Below, piece by piece: positions 1 to 7,051 of a DNA stretch of 7,090 nt. The notes under the pieces are model-generated. The model was not told the DNA's origin and searched no databases. It was given only the letters and a program-made list of their open reading frames with translations. How positions within the stretch are numbered: position 1 is the first letter of the stretch; each line of letters begins with the position of its first letter. Made by a program: the position numbers and the translations under genes. Source of the stretch: Cardiobacterium sp963553325 (GTDB lineage Bacteria > Pseudomonadota > Gammaproteobacteria > Cardiobacteriales > Cardiobacteriaceae); NCBI GenBank assembly GCA_963553325.1, contig CAUVOF010000102.1:1-7090 (forward strand), given 5' to 3'.

Positions 1-38
1 GGAGCCTTGTCATCCCCGTCGAATCCAGGAACGCCCCC
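1..38 (-). ncRNA. ssrA: tmRNA (ssrA), 5' end only, cut by the window edge
   Basis: Read on the minus strand, the RNA starts at position 38 with GGGGGCG, the expected 5' half of the tRNA-like acceptor stem. It continues into CTGGATTCGACGGGG (complement of 14-28), which is the conserved 5' block of bacterial tmRNA; E. coli ssrA carries the same CTGGATTCGACGGG core. tmRNA works with SmpB to rescue ribosomes stalled on broken messages, acting first as alanyl-tRNA and then as an mRNA for a degradation tag. Only 38 nt are visible, so the tag reading frame, pseudoknots and 3' CCA end lie outside the window. The -10 box ends 11 nt upstream of the first G, leaving room for a short leader that RNase P would remove. 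The match is to a signature I know, not a covariance-model hit. Confidence 0.88.
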
Positions 39-49
39 AAGTGCCGCGC

Positions 50-77
50 ATTATACACGCACAATTGAAAAAATCCA
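50..77 (-). promoter_or_regulatory. Promoter of ssrA (tmRNA)
   Basis: On the minus strand a perfect TATAAT -10 box lies at the complement of 50-55. It is 11 nt from the first base of the mature tmRNA at 38, so transcription probably starts a few bases upstream of the mature end. The best -35 candidate is TGGATT (complement of 72-77) with a 16-bp spacer, which is a weak match. A consensus -10 fits a stable RNA that is transcribed constantly. Confidence 0.65.
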
Positions 78-119
78 GCCCTGCTGCATATCGTTTTTTG
101 CCAGTAAGAGGCGTACAAT
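65..119 (+). promoter_or_regulatory. Candidate promoter region of the SulP transporter gene
   Basis: Two alternatives are visible. The first is TTGAAA (65-70) with a weak -10-like CATATC (87-92) after 16 bp. The second is a good -10, TACAAT (114-119), with no convincing -35 at 17 bp upstream (TCGTTT at 91-96). The second would give a leader of about 20 nt before the ATG at 145. The first overlaps the divergent ssrA promoter, so the two genes may compete for polymerase here. Neither is proven. Confidence 0.3.
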
Positions 120-144
120 TTACTTTTTTGCATGGATATTTGAC

Positions 145-1758
145 ATGATTGCCTGGATTGAAGCGCAACGGGCGGGAATGTTTGCCCGTCAATATTGGCT
201 ACGCAATATCATTGCGGGAATTATCGTTGGTGTGGTTGCCTTGCCACTATCAATGGCGTTTGCCATTGCCACCGGGGTAAAACCGGAGCAGGGAATTTAT
301 ACCGCCATTGTCGCCGGATTGGTGGTTTCTATTTTTGGCGGTTCGCGCGTGCAAATTGCCGGGCCCACCGGCGCATTTATTGCCATTTTGGCAGGCATTA
401 CCGCAAAGTACGGCATTAACGGTTTGCAGGTGGCGACATTTCTCGCGGGGGTAATGCTGTTATTGATGGGATTGTTCCATTTGGGGGCGATGATTCGCTT
501 TATTCCGATGCCGGTTATTCTTGGTTTTACCGCCGGCATTGGGGTGGTTATTTGGGTTGGGCAATGGGCGGCTTTTTTTGGCTTACCTAAGGCAACGGGC
601 GAGCATTTCCACGAACAACTCTGGTCATTACTCTCGACCTTGCCGCAGCTACACCCGGCAACTACCGCGTTGTCATTGTTGTCGCTGGCATTGTTAATTA
701 TTGTGCCGAAGGTGCCGCTATTACGCCGCATTCCCTCGCCAATGTGGGTCTTGATTGTCGCCACGACTTTGCAGGCGGTTTTTCAATTTGCGGATGTAAA
801 AACCATTGGCACCGCTTATAACGGCATTCCGACTGGTCTGCCGCATTTTGCCTTGCCCGCTTTTAATTGGGCGGATATTGCAATACTGATTCTGCCCGCT
901 TTTACCATTGCCATGCTTGGCTCGATTGAGTCATTACTTTCGGCGGTGGTTGCCGATGGTATGGCAGGAACACGCCACCATTCCAATCAGGAATTGATTG
1001 GGCAGGGGCTTGCCAATATGGTGTCGCCGTTATTTGGTGGTTTTGCCGCTACGGGCGCTATTGCGCGGACGGCGACCAATATTCGCCAAGGCGGCAATAG
1101 CCCGCTTGCCGGTGTGGTGCATGCGATAACGTTGGCATTGATTCTTTTGGTCGCGGCACCGCTTGCTGCCAATATTCCGCTGGCGGCATTGGCGGCAATT
1201 CTGTTTCAGGTCGCTTGGAATATGAGCGACCCAAAACGCTGCATCAATATGATTCGTCGCGCGCCCCGCGCCGATAATGCGCTTTTTTTGATTACGTTCT
1301 TTTTGACGGTATTGGTGGATTTGGTGGTCGCGGTCAATATCGGCGTAATTCTCGCTACTTTGCATTTTTTGGGGCAGATGGCAAAAGCAGTCGAGGTCAA
1401 AAAAGGCGAGCAAAGCAGCGATGCAGAGCATTTGCCGGATGATGTGCAGATGTTTGTCGTCAATGGCCCGTTCTTTTTTGGCGCAATGGAAAAATTTGAG
1501 CAGACGCTTGCCGATATCAATACGCAGCCGCGCGCGGTTATTCTGCGGATGCGTTGGGTACCTTATATTGACATGACCGGCATTCTGACGTTAGAGCGGG
1601 TGATTAGCGATTTTCAGAAACGCGGCATTCGCGTTATGGTTTCTGGCGCCAATGAACAGGTGCGCGCCGGTTTAAGCCGCAGCGGTGTATTGCATTTGCT
1701 TGGTGAAGAGAATTTTGTCCGCGATTTTGCGGCAGCGGTGGAAATATTAAAGCAATAA
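145..1758 (+). CDS. SulP-family anion transporter with C-terminal STAS domain (DauA-like)
   Basis: This is an inner-membrane transporter of the SulP (SLC26-like) family. Members carry sulfate, bicarbonate or C4-dicarboxylates. From the ATG at 145 it has 537 residues, close to E. coli DauA (about 550). The N-terminal 400 or so residues form the multi-helix core, with the early ALPLSMAFAIATG stretch, an AGPTGAF half-helix and the motif IESLLSAVVADGMAGT (from about residue 261), all close to DauA as I remember it. Residues from about 433 to 537 form the cytoplasmic STAS domain, with DMTG at 476-479 where related anti-sigma antagonists have their regulatory serine loop. The substrate cannot be read from sequence; DauA likeness favours succinate or other dicarboxylates, but sulfate or bicarbonate remain possible. 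The frame is open back to a TTG at 7, but that extension would cross the ssrA promoter and the tmRNA end and lacks membrane-protein character, so I chose the ATG at 145. Its Shine-Dalgarno is poor (GGA at 134-136). Codon use is AT-richer (ATT, TTT, TTG) than in neighbouring genes. Confidence 0.93.
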   Translation: MIAWIEAQRAGMFARQYWLRNIIAGIIVGVVALPLSMAFAIATGVKPEQGIYTAIVAGLVVSIFGGSRVQIAGPTGAFIAILAGITAKYGINGLQVATFLAGVMLLLMGLFHLGAMIRFIPMPVILGFTAGIGVVIWVGQWAAFFGLPKATGEHFHEQLWSLLSTLPQLHPATTALSLLSLALLIIVPKVPLLRRIPSPMWVLIVATTLQAVFQFADVKTIGTAYNGIPTGLPHFALPAFNWADIAILILPAFTIAMLGSIESLLSAVVADGMAGTRHHSNQELIGQGLANMVSPLFGGFAATGAIARTATNIRQGGNSPLAGVVHAITLALILLVAAPLAANIPLAALAAILFQVAWNMSDPKRCINMIRRAPRADNALFLITFFLTVLVDLVVAVNIGVILATLHFLGQMAKAVEVKKGEQSSDAEHLPDDVQMFVVNGPFFFGAMEKFEQTLADINTQPRAVILRMRWVPYIDMTGILTLERVISDFQKRGIRVMVSGANEQVRAGLSRSGVLHLLGEENFVRDFAAAVEILKQ

Positions 1759-1759
1759 G

Positions 1760-1786
1760 AAAAGCCCCTCTTTGAGGGGCTTTTTT
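1760..1786. terminator. Bidirectional Rho-independent terminator between convergent genes
   Basis: An 11-bp perfect stem (AAAAGCCCCTC at 1760-1770, GAGGGGCTTTT at 1774-1784) closes a 3-nt TTT loop. On the plus strand it is followed by a T run (1781-1786, then ATTT), which ends the SulP transcript directly after its TAA at 1756-1758. On the minus strand the stem ends in TTTT, CTT, so it can also stop the operon ending with purK, whose stop codon lies at 1789-1791. Confidence 0.93.
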
Positions 1787-1788
1787 AT

Positions 1789-2910
1789 TTAGCGGCTCAC
1801 TACCCGCACCGCTTTGCGGATTTGCTCGATTTTCTCTTTTAACGCTGGTTCGTGGTCGGCAAGGACGGTGATATGTCCCATTTTGCGCCCCGGACGGGTT
1901 TCGGCTTTGCCGTACCAATGGATGTAGGTTTCGTCCAGCGCAAGCACCGCGTCCAGCCCTTCGAGCAGCGCCGGGCCGCTGTGGCCGTAAGCGCCGATGA
2001 GGTTAATCATTGCCGCCGGGCGGTATTGCTGCACTGATGCGAGCGGCATGCCGGCGAGCAGGCGCCACATTTGTTCAAATTGGGAATTGGCGCAGGCTTC
2101 GATGGTGAGGTGGCCGCTGTTGTGCACGCGCGGCGCGGTTTCGTTAATCCAGATGTCGCTGTCTTTGGTAACGAACATTTCCACCGCGTAGAGGCCGGGT
2201 GCGTCGAAGGCTTGTACCAGGCGTTCTGCCAGTTGCTGCGCCTGTTCGCGCAGTTTTTTGTTGAGGAAAGAGGGCATTTGCACGTAATCGACGAGGTTCA
2301 GCACGTTGTCAAAGACCATTTCGGCGACGGGATAAGTTACGGTGTTGCCTTCGCCGTCGGCGGCGACGATAACCGCGATTTCATGCGCGATCGGGCAGAG
2401 TTCTTCGATGACCGACGGCGTATCCCACAGTTTTGGCAGGTCTTCTTCGCTGACGATGACTTGCACGCCCTTGCCGTCGTAACCGCCGGTGCGCGTTTTC
2501 TGCACAAAGGGCAGCGGGATGCGTTCGGGGTCGATGTCAGCGCGGCTGTCGGCGAGGTAAAACGGCGCGGTTGGCAGACCGTGGTCGGCGTAGAATTGTT
2601 TTTGCAGGCCTTTGTCCTGGATGAGGCGCAGCACGCGCGGCGCAGGGACGACGCGCTTGCCCGCTTCTTCCAGCGCTTCCAGCGCTTCCACCGAGACGTG
2701 TTCGATTTCGATGCCCACCGCGTCGGCGTCCTTGGCAAAATCGAGTACGGTTTGTTTGTCGCGGTAGTCGCCCTGTTTGAACAGCCCGGTGAGCGCGGCG
2801 CAGGGCGCGCGCGGGTCAGGGTCGAGGACGGCGACTGGCATCGGGTAATCCGTCGCTTCTTGCAAAAACATTTTGCCGAGTTGGCCGCCGCCGAGTATCG
2901 CCAGCTTCAT
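1789..2910 (-). CDS. purK: N5-carboxyaminoimidazole ribonucleotide synthase (PurK)
   Basis: PurK is a cytoplasmic ATP-grasp enzyme of de novo purine synthesis. It joins bicarbonate to aminoimidazole ribonucleotide (AIR) using ATP to give N5-CAIR, which PurE then converts to CAIR. The 373-residue protein opens with the nucleotide-binding GGGQLG (7-12), has the ATP-grasp glycine loop TGGYDGKG (141-148), the metal and substrate motif NETAPRVHNSGH (256-267), SQFEQ (276-280), and the C-terminal HWYGK (331-335) and RPGRKMGH (339-346). Length is slightly above E. coli PurK (355). The ATG at 2910-2908 follows an AAGGAG site at 7-nt spacing. It is the last gene of a minus-strand operon, 11 nt after tsaC. 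purE is not adjacent in this window, although purE and purK are often paired. The KGLQKQFY (99-106) and IHWYGKAETRPGRKMGH (330-346) stretches remind me more of Bacteroidota-type PurK than of E. coli PurK; this is an impression, not an alignment. Confidence 0.96.
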   Translation of the reverse strand: MKLAILGGGQLGKMFLQEATDYPMPVAVLDPDPRAPCAALTGLFKQGDYRDKQTVLDFAKDADAVGIEIEHVSVEALEALEEAGKRVVPAPRVLRLIQDKGLQKQFYADHGLPTAPFYLADSRADIDPERIPLPFVQKTRTGGYDGKGVQVIVSEEDLPKLWDTPSVIEELCPIAHEIAVIVAADGEGNTVTYPVAEMVFDNVLNLVDYVQMPSFLNKKLREQAQQLAERLVQAFDAPGLYAVEMFVTKDSDIWINETAPRVHNSGHLTIEACANSQFEQMWRLLAGMPLASVQQYRPAAMINLIGAYGHSGPALLEGLDAVLALDETYIHWYGKAETRPGRKMGHITVLADHEPALKEKIEQIRKAVRVVSR

Positions 2911-2917
2911 GTGTACA

Positions 2918-2923
2918 CTCCTT
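2918..2923 (-). promoter_or_regulatory. purK ribosome-binding site overlapping the tsaC stop codon
   Basis: On the minus strand the sequence reads TAAGGAG, then TGTACAC, then ATG. The TAA is the tsaC stop (2924-2922) and shares two bases with the strong AAGGAG site, which sits 7 nt before the purK ATG. Ribosomes finishing tsaC end on top of the purK initiation site, so the two genes are very likely co-transcribed and translationally linked. Confidence 0.8.
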
Positions 2924-3482
2924 AGTCTCTAATTGCTGTGGCGTTTGCCACGTCCCATAGGCGGCTTGGCCGTGCCTCGCCACCCGTTTCGCCCGCAATC
3001 ACCGGCAGCGCGGGGAAGTAGTGTTGGACTTCTGCCGCGCTGCGTGCCGGTGGCGCTGCGCTGGGGTTAGCAGAGGTAGAAATCAGCGGGCTGCCCGCCC
3101 AGTCGCACAGTTGGCGCACCAACGGATGCGTGGAAACACGGATAGCGATGCGCCCGCTTGCCGCGTCGCGCAAATAGTCAGGCACGGCGGCCGCGGCAGG
3201 CAATATGAAGGTGGTGCTGCGTGTGGCGGCGATGGCTTGCAACTGCGCGATGAGGGCAGCGTCCAAGCCGTCCACCCAAGCGGCGCATTGCGCCCAGCTG
3301 GCAGCAACCAGCAGCATTCCCTGTCCCGGTTGGCGTGCGCCTTTCAGCCGCAAAATTTCTGCGAACACCTCCGGCGCACGCGGGTCGCCGCCGATGCCGT
3401 AAACCGCTTCCGTTGGATACGCAAAAACCTGCCGCGATTGCAGCAGGTTCAAAAAAGTATCTTTTTCCGGCGGGATCATCAT
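2922..3482 (-). CDS. tsaC: L-threonylcarbamoyladenylate synthase (TsaC/YrdC family)
   Basis: TsaC makes threonylcarbamoyl-AMP from threonine, bicarbonate and ATP in the cytoplasm. The TsaBDE complex then transfers the group to A37 of ANN-decoding tRNAs (t6A). The 186-residue protein is the short, single-domain type, about the size of E. coli TsaC (190), with no Sua5 C-terminal domain. It shows YPTEAVYGIGGDP (22-34), TTFILPA (90-96), IAIRVSTHPLV (112-122), STSAN (135-139, including the SxN of the active site) and a C-terminal RPSRLWDVANATAIRD in the place of the usual PS-I-D-...-IR ending. The normal KxRPxxKG segment is changed to KGARQPGQG (47-55), one residue longer and without the second lysine. 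The frame begins ATGATG; I took the first ATG (3482-3480), which directly follows the TAA of the upstream lipoprotein gene with no gap. No good Shine-Dalgarno is visible, so translation is probably coupled to that gene. The second ATG (3479-3477) is also possible. Confidence 0.93.
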   Translation of the reverse strand: MMIPPEKDTFLNLLQSRQVFAYPTEAVYGIGGDPRAPEVFAEILRLKGARQPGQGMLLVAASWAQCAAWVDGLDAALIAQLQAIAATRSTTFILPAAAAVPDYLRDAASGRIAIRVSTHPLVRQLCDWAGSPLISTSANPSAAPPARSAAEVQHYFPALPVIAGETGGEARPSRLWDVANATAIRD

Positions 3483-4142
3483 TTAGTACGACCAGCCGAC
3501 CGGACAGTCGCGCAACTGCGCCTGATAGAGCGCGGCGCGGTCGGCGACCTTGTCGCTAATCGTCATCAGCCACGGCTTTTCCAGAAAACTGCGGTTTTCA
3601 AAACCGCCCAGCCCTTCATGATATGCAAGATACTGGTTTTTCACGTCATTCAAATCAACGCCATTGCGGATGACATTTTGGTTGGCGTACCAGCCGATAA
3701 AATCCACCGCATCATCAAAGCGCTCGCGCGACACATTCTGCCGTCCGCGCTTCAACTGGTACCACTCCCACGTCGGCGCCTTCACCTGCGCGTAGCCATA
3801 CGCCTGCGAAGTACTCATTGCCGTCGGATTAAAACGCGACTCCTGGTGCATGAACGCCAGCACCTGCCACGGCTCGATGTGCCAGCGCAGGCGCGTCGCA
3901 TCGAGTGCCTCCGCCCAGTGCGGGCGCTGCGACAGCAAGACACAGGCATTTTCCATCGAAGAAACCGCCGGCTGCGGTTCATTTTGGTAGCGCGGGTCGC
4001 GCGGTGCGAAATTATCCCAAGGGTCCTGGCTCATATCGGCGCTGACTGGTCGCTGACGATGCTTTTTGTGTCCCGAATAAGAAGACGAACAGGCCACCAA
4101 AACAAGGCATGCCAAGACGCATAAACTCCCGTGCAAACGCAT
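3483..4142 (-). CDS. Outer-membrane lipoprotein with a lytic transglycosylase-like (SLT) domain
   Basis: This is a predicted lipoprotein of 219 residues. The N-terminus has Arg2, a hydrophobic stretch and the lipobox LVAC (15-18), so Cys18 should be lipidated; the following Ser residues favour transport to the outer membrane. Residues 19-60 form a polar, proline-rich linker. From about 64 the protein carries a compact lysozyme-like SLT domain: WHIEPWQVLAFMHQESRF (87-104) with Glu101 as the expected catalytic acid, AYGYAQVKAPTW (114-125) in the place of the usual GxxGLMQ-type loop, DFIGWYANQ (147-155) and YLAYHEGLGGF (171-181). These match, from memory, a small Pseudomonas and related gammaproteobacterial SLT lipoprotein family with YGYAQ and YHEG motifs. 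The likely role is cleavage of peptidoglycan glycan strands from the periplasmic face, but activity is inferred. It is the first gene of the operon with tsaC and purK. The frame is open far upstream against glnS; the ATG at 4142 is chosen because the signal peptide begins there and GGAG lies 5 nt upstream. Confidence 0.88.
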   Translation of the reverse strand: MRLHGSLCVLACLVLVACSSSYSGHKKHRQRPVSADMSQDPWDNFAPRDPRYQNEPQPAVSSMENACVLLSQRPHWAEALDATRLRWHIEPWQVLAFMHQESRFNPTAMSTSQAYGYAQVKAPTWEWYQLKRGRQNVSRERFDDAVDFIGWYANQNVIRNGVDLNDVKNQYLAYHEGLGGFENRSFLEKPWLMTISDKVADRAALYQAQLRDCPVGWSY

Positions 4143-4147
4143 TGTTG

Positions 4148-4151
4148 CTCC
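4148..4151 (-). promoter_or_regulatory. Ribosome-binding site fixing the start of the SLT lipoprotein
   Basis: GGAG on the minus strand lies 5 nt before the ATG at 4142-4140. Together with the signal peptide that begins there, it sets the start inside a much longer open frame that runs back antisense through glnS to 5612. Confidence 0.6.
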
Positions 4152-4157
4152 GCTATC

Positions 4158-4166
4158 TGCTAAAAT
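4158..4166 (+). promoter_or_regulatory. Extended -10 promoter of glnS
   Basis: TGCTAAAAT is an extended -10 (TGnTAAAAT) with the hexamer at 4161-4166. No good -35 exists at 17 bp upstream (about 4138-4143, inside the start of the divergent lipoprotein gene), which is acceptable for an extended -10 promoter. The predicted start near 4173 gives a leader of about 50 nt to the glnS ATG at 4224, which has GAGGAA (4213-4218) 5 nt before it. Confidence 0.55.
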
Positions 4167-4171
4167 GCGGC

Positions 4172-4200
4172 ATTCTACAACCGGCACAAAACAAAGCCAA
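4172..4200 (-). promoter_or_regulatory. Promoter of the SLT lipoprotein-tsaC-purK operon
   Basis: On the minus strand TTGGCT (complement of 4195-4200) and TAGAAT (complement of 4172-4177) are separated by exactly 17 bp. Transcription should start near 4165, about 23 nt before the lipoprotein ATG. The -10 lies only 5 bp from the -10 of the divergent glnS promoter, so the two polymerase footprints overlap. Confidence 0.6.
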
Positions 4201-4223
4201 ACCACAACGCACGAGGAACCCTC

Positions 4224-5870
<1,647 letters not shown>

Positions 5871-5872
5871 AC

Positions 5873-5923
5873 CGCGTTTCGCGTAAGGCCTGTGCAAAAT
5901 CTAGCGGGATACATAAGACCGCT
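5873..5923 (+). other. glnS-rnd intergenic gap with two small hairpins
   Basis: The 73-bp gap (5871-5943) contains CGCG-TTT-CGCG (5873-5883) and AGCGG with CCGCT (5903-5907 and 5919-5923, 11-nt loop). Neither is followed by a proper T run, so neither is a convincing terminator, and I see no strong promoter. rnd may therefore be read through from glnS. Confidence 0.25.
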
Positions 5924-5943
5924 TTCCCTAACGAGTTACCCGC

Positions 5944-7002
5944 ATGATTCACACCCCCTGGCACTACGCCACTGCCACAACCCGCTACGACCCCGCGCGC
6001 ATCCTTTGCTACGACAGCGAATTTGTGCGCGAACGCAGCTACATCCCCAAACTCGCCCTGGTACAAACCTGCCAGCCGGGCAGCGAGGCGCAACTCTACG
6101 ACCCGCTCAACGGCGACGTTCCCTGGGCGAGCATCCTGCAACATCCAGCGCCCATCGTCCTGCACGCCGCCACGCAAGACCTCGAACTGATGCAACTCTG
6201 CGCGGGCGGCCTGCCTACCAGCATCCGCGACACGCAAACCGGATTTGCCCTCTGTACACCAAAACTCGCCGTCAGCTACGCCGCGCTGGTAGAGCATTAC
6301 CTCGGCATCGCCCCGGACAAAAGCCAAACGCGCAGTGACTGGCTCGCCCGCCCGTTGCAGCCGGCGCAACTCGACTACGCCGCCGATGACGTCGGCCTGC
6401 TCGCCCGCCTTTACCCGCTGCTCGTCGCTGACCTGCACCGCCTCGGCCGCCTCGACTGGTGGGCGGAAGAAAGCGCGGCGCAACTCGCCCGGCAACGCCA
6501 GCCACGCGAACCCTGGCACTGGTACCGCCTGCAAGAAGCGCCACAACTACAACACGCCGACAAACCCGCCGCGCAAATCCTGGTTGAAGCGCGCGAACGC
6601 CTCGCCGCCGCGCACGACCTGCCGCGTCGCGCCATCATGAGCGACCGCCAACTCATCGCCATTGCCAAAAAACACCCGGACAGCTCGGAAAGCCTCGCCG
6701 AATACCTCGCCGATGACCACCTGCTCTGGCAAGAATTGCCCTGGCTGACAGAACGCTTCAACGCACAAACCCTGCCGCCCGCACCGCCAATCAGTCCGCG
6801 CCTCTCGCCCGCCAAACGGCAGCTCTACGACAAACTCTGCACCTACACCACCAGCACCGCCGCCGCGCTCAACATCCACCCGGATACGCTCGCCCCCACC
6901 CGCACACTCAAACAATACATTGCCACCCCCGACGCCAACAGCCCGCTCCTCAACGGCTGGCGCGCCGCTTACTTCCGCGAACCGCTTGGCAAACTGCTGT
7001 AA
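5944..7002 (+). CDS. rnd: Ribonuclease D
   Basis: RNase D is a 3'-to-5' exoribonuclease of the DEDDy family that trims the 3' ends of precursor tRNAs and other small RNAs in the cytoplasm. The 352-residue protein (E. coli, 375) has all the expected catalytic residues: ExoI YDSEFVRERSYIPKLALVQ with Asp24 and Glu26, ExoII HAATQDLE with Asp79, and ExoIII LDYAADDVGLL with Tyr145 and Asp149. KSQTRSDWLARPL (126-138) is the usual segment just before ExoIII. The rest, from about residue 200, should form the HRDC-type helical domains; RRAIMSDRQLIAIAKKHP (228-245) fits the first, and the C-terminal LNGWRAAYF region resembles the end of E. coli RNase D. ExoI has DSEF where DTEF is most common, a mild change. 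An in-frame TAA at 5929-5931 with no start codon between it and 5944 fixes the ATG. The ribosome-binding site is weak (ACGAG at 5931-5935), suggesting modest expression. It follows glnS by 73 nt on the same strand. Confidence 0.95.
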   Translation: MIHTPWHYATATTRYDPARILCYDSEFVRERSYIPKLALVQTCQPGSEAQLYDPLNGDVPWASILQHPAPIVLHAATQDLELMQLCAGGLPTSIRDTQTGFALCTPKLAVSYAALVEHYLGIAPDKSQTRSDWLARPLQPAQLDYAADDVGLLARLYPLLVADLHRLGRLDWWAEESAAQLARQRQPREPWHWYRLQEAPQLQHADKPAAQILVEARERLAAAHDLPRRAIMSDRQLIAIAKKHPDSSESLAEYLADDHLLWQELPWLTERFNAQTLPPAPPISPRLSPAKRQLYDKLCTYTTSTAAALNIHPDTLAPTRTLKQYIATPDANSPLLNGWRAAYFREPLGKLL

Positions 7003-7051
7003 ACACCGCCCCCCAACCCCATTTACGGCGAATTGTGGCGTATAGGACAAA

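Noticed and set aside
7..144. N-terminal extension of the transporter from a TTG at 7
   Set aside because: It would run through the tmRNA 5' end and the ssrA promoter. Its 46 residues look like translated non-coding DNA, and the conserved transporter region starts only after the ATG at 145.
2667..2690. Period-9 tandem repeat (CTTCCAGCG twice, then CTTCCA) in purK
   Set aside because: It encodes a simple EALEALEEAG helix in a normal position of the protein and needs no other explanation.
2071..2925. Plus-strand 284-codon frame opposite purK
   Set aside because: It is the antisense shadow of a well-identified purK, with no RBS, no recognisable motif and unbalanced composition.
5903..5923. AGCGG/CCGCT hairpin as a glnS terminator
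   Set aside because: The stem is only 5 bp with an 11-nt loop and is followed by TTCCC rather than a T run.
6547..7050. Minus-strand frame opposite the 3' part of rnd
   Set aside because: It is a Gly/Val/Ala/Arg-rich shadow that starts at a TTG without an RBS and lies wholly over a clear RNase D gene and its tail.
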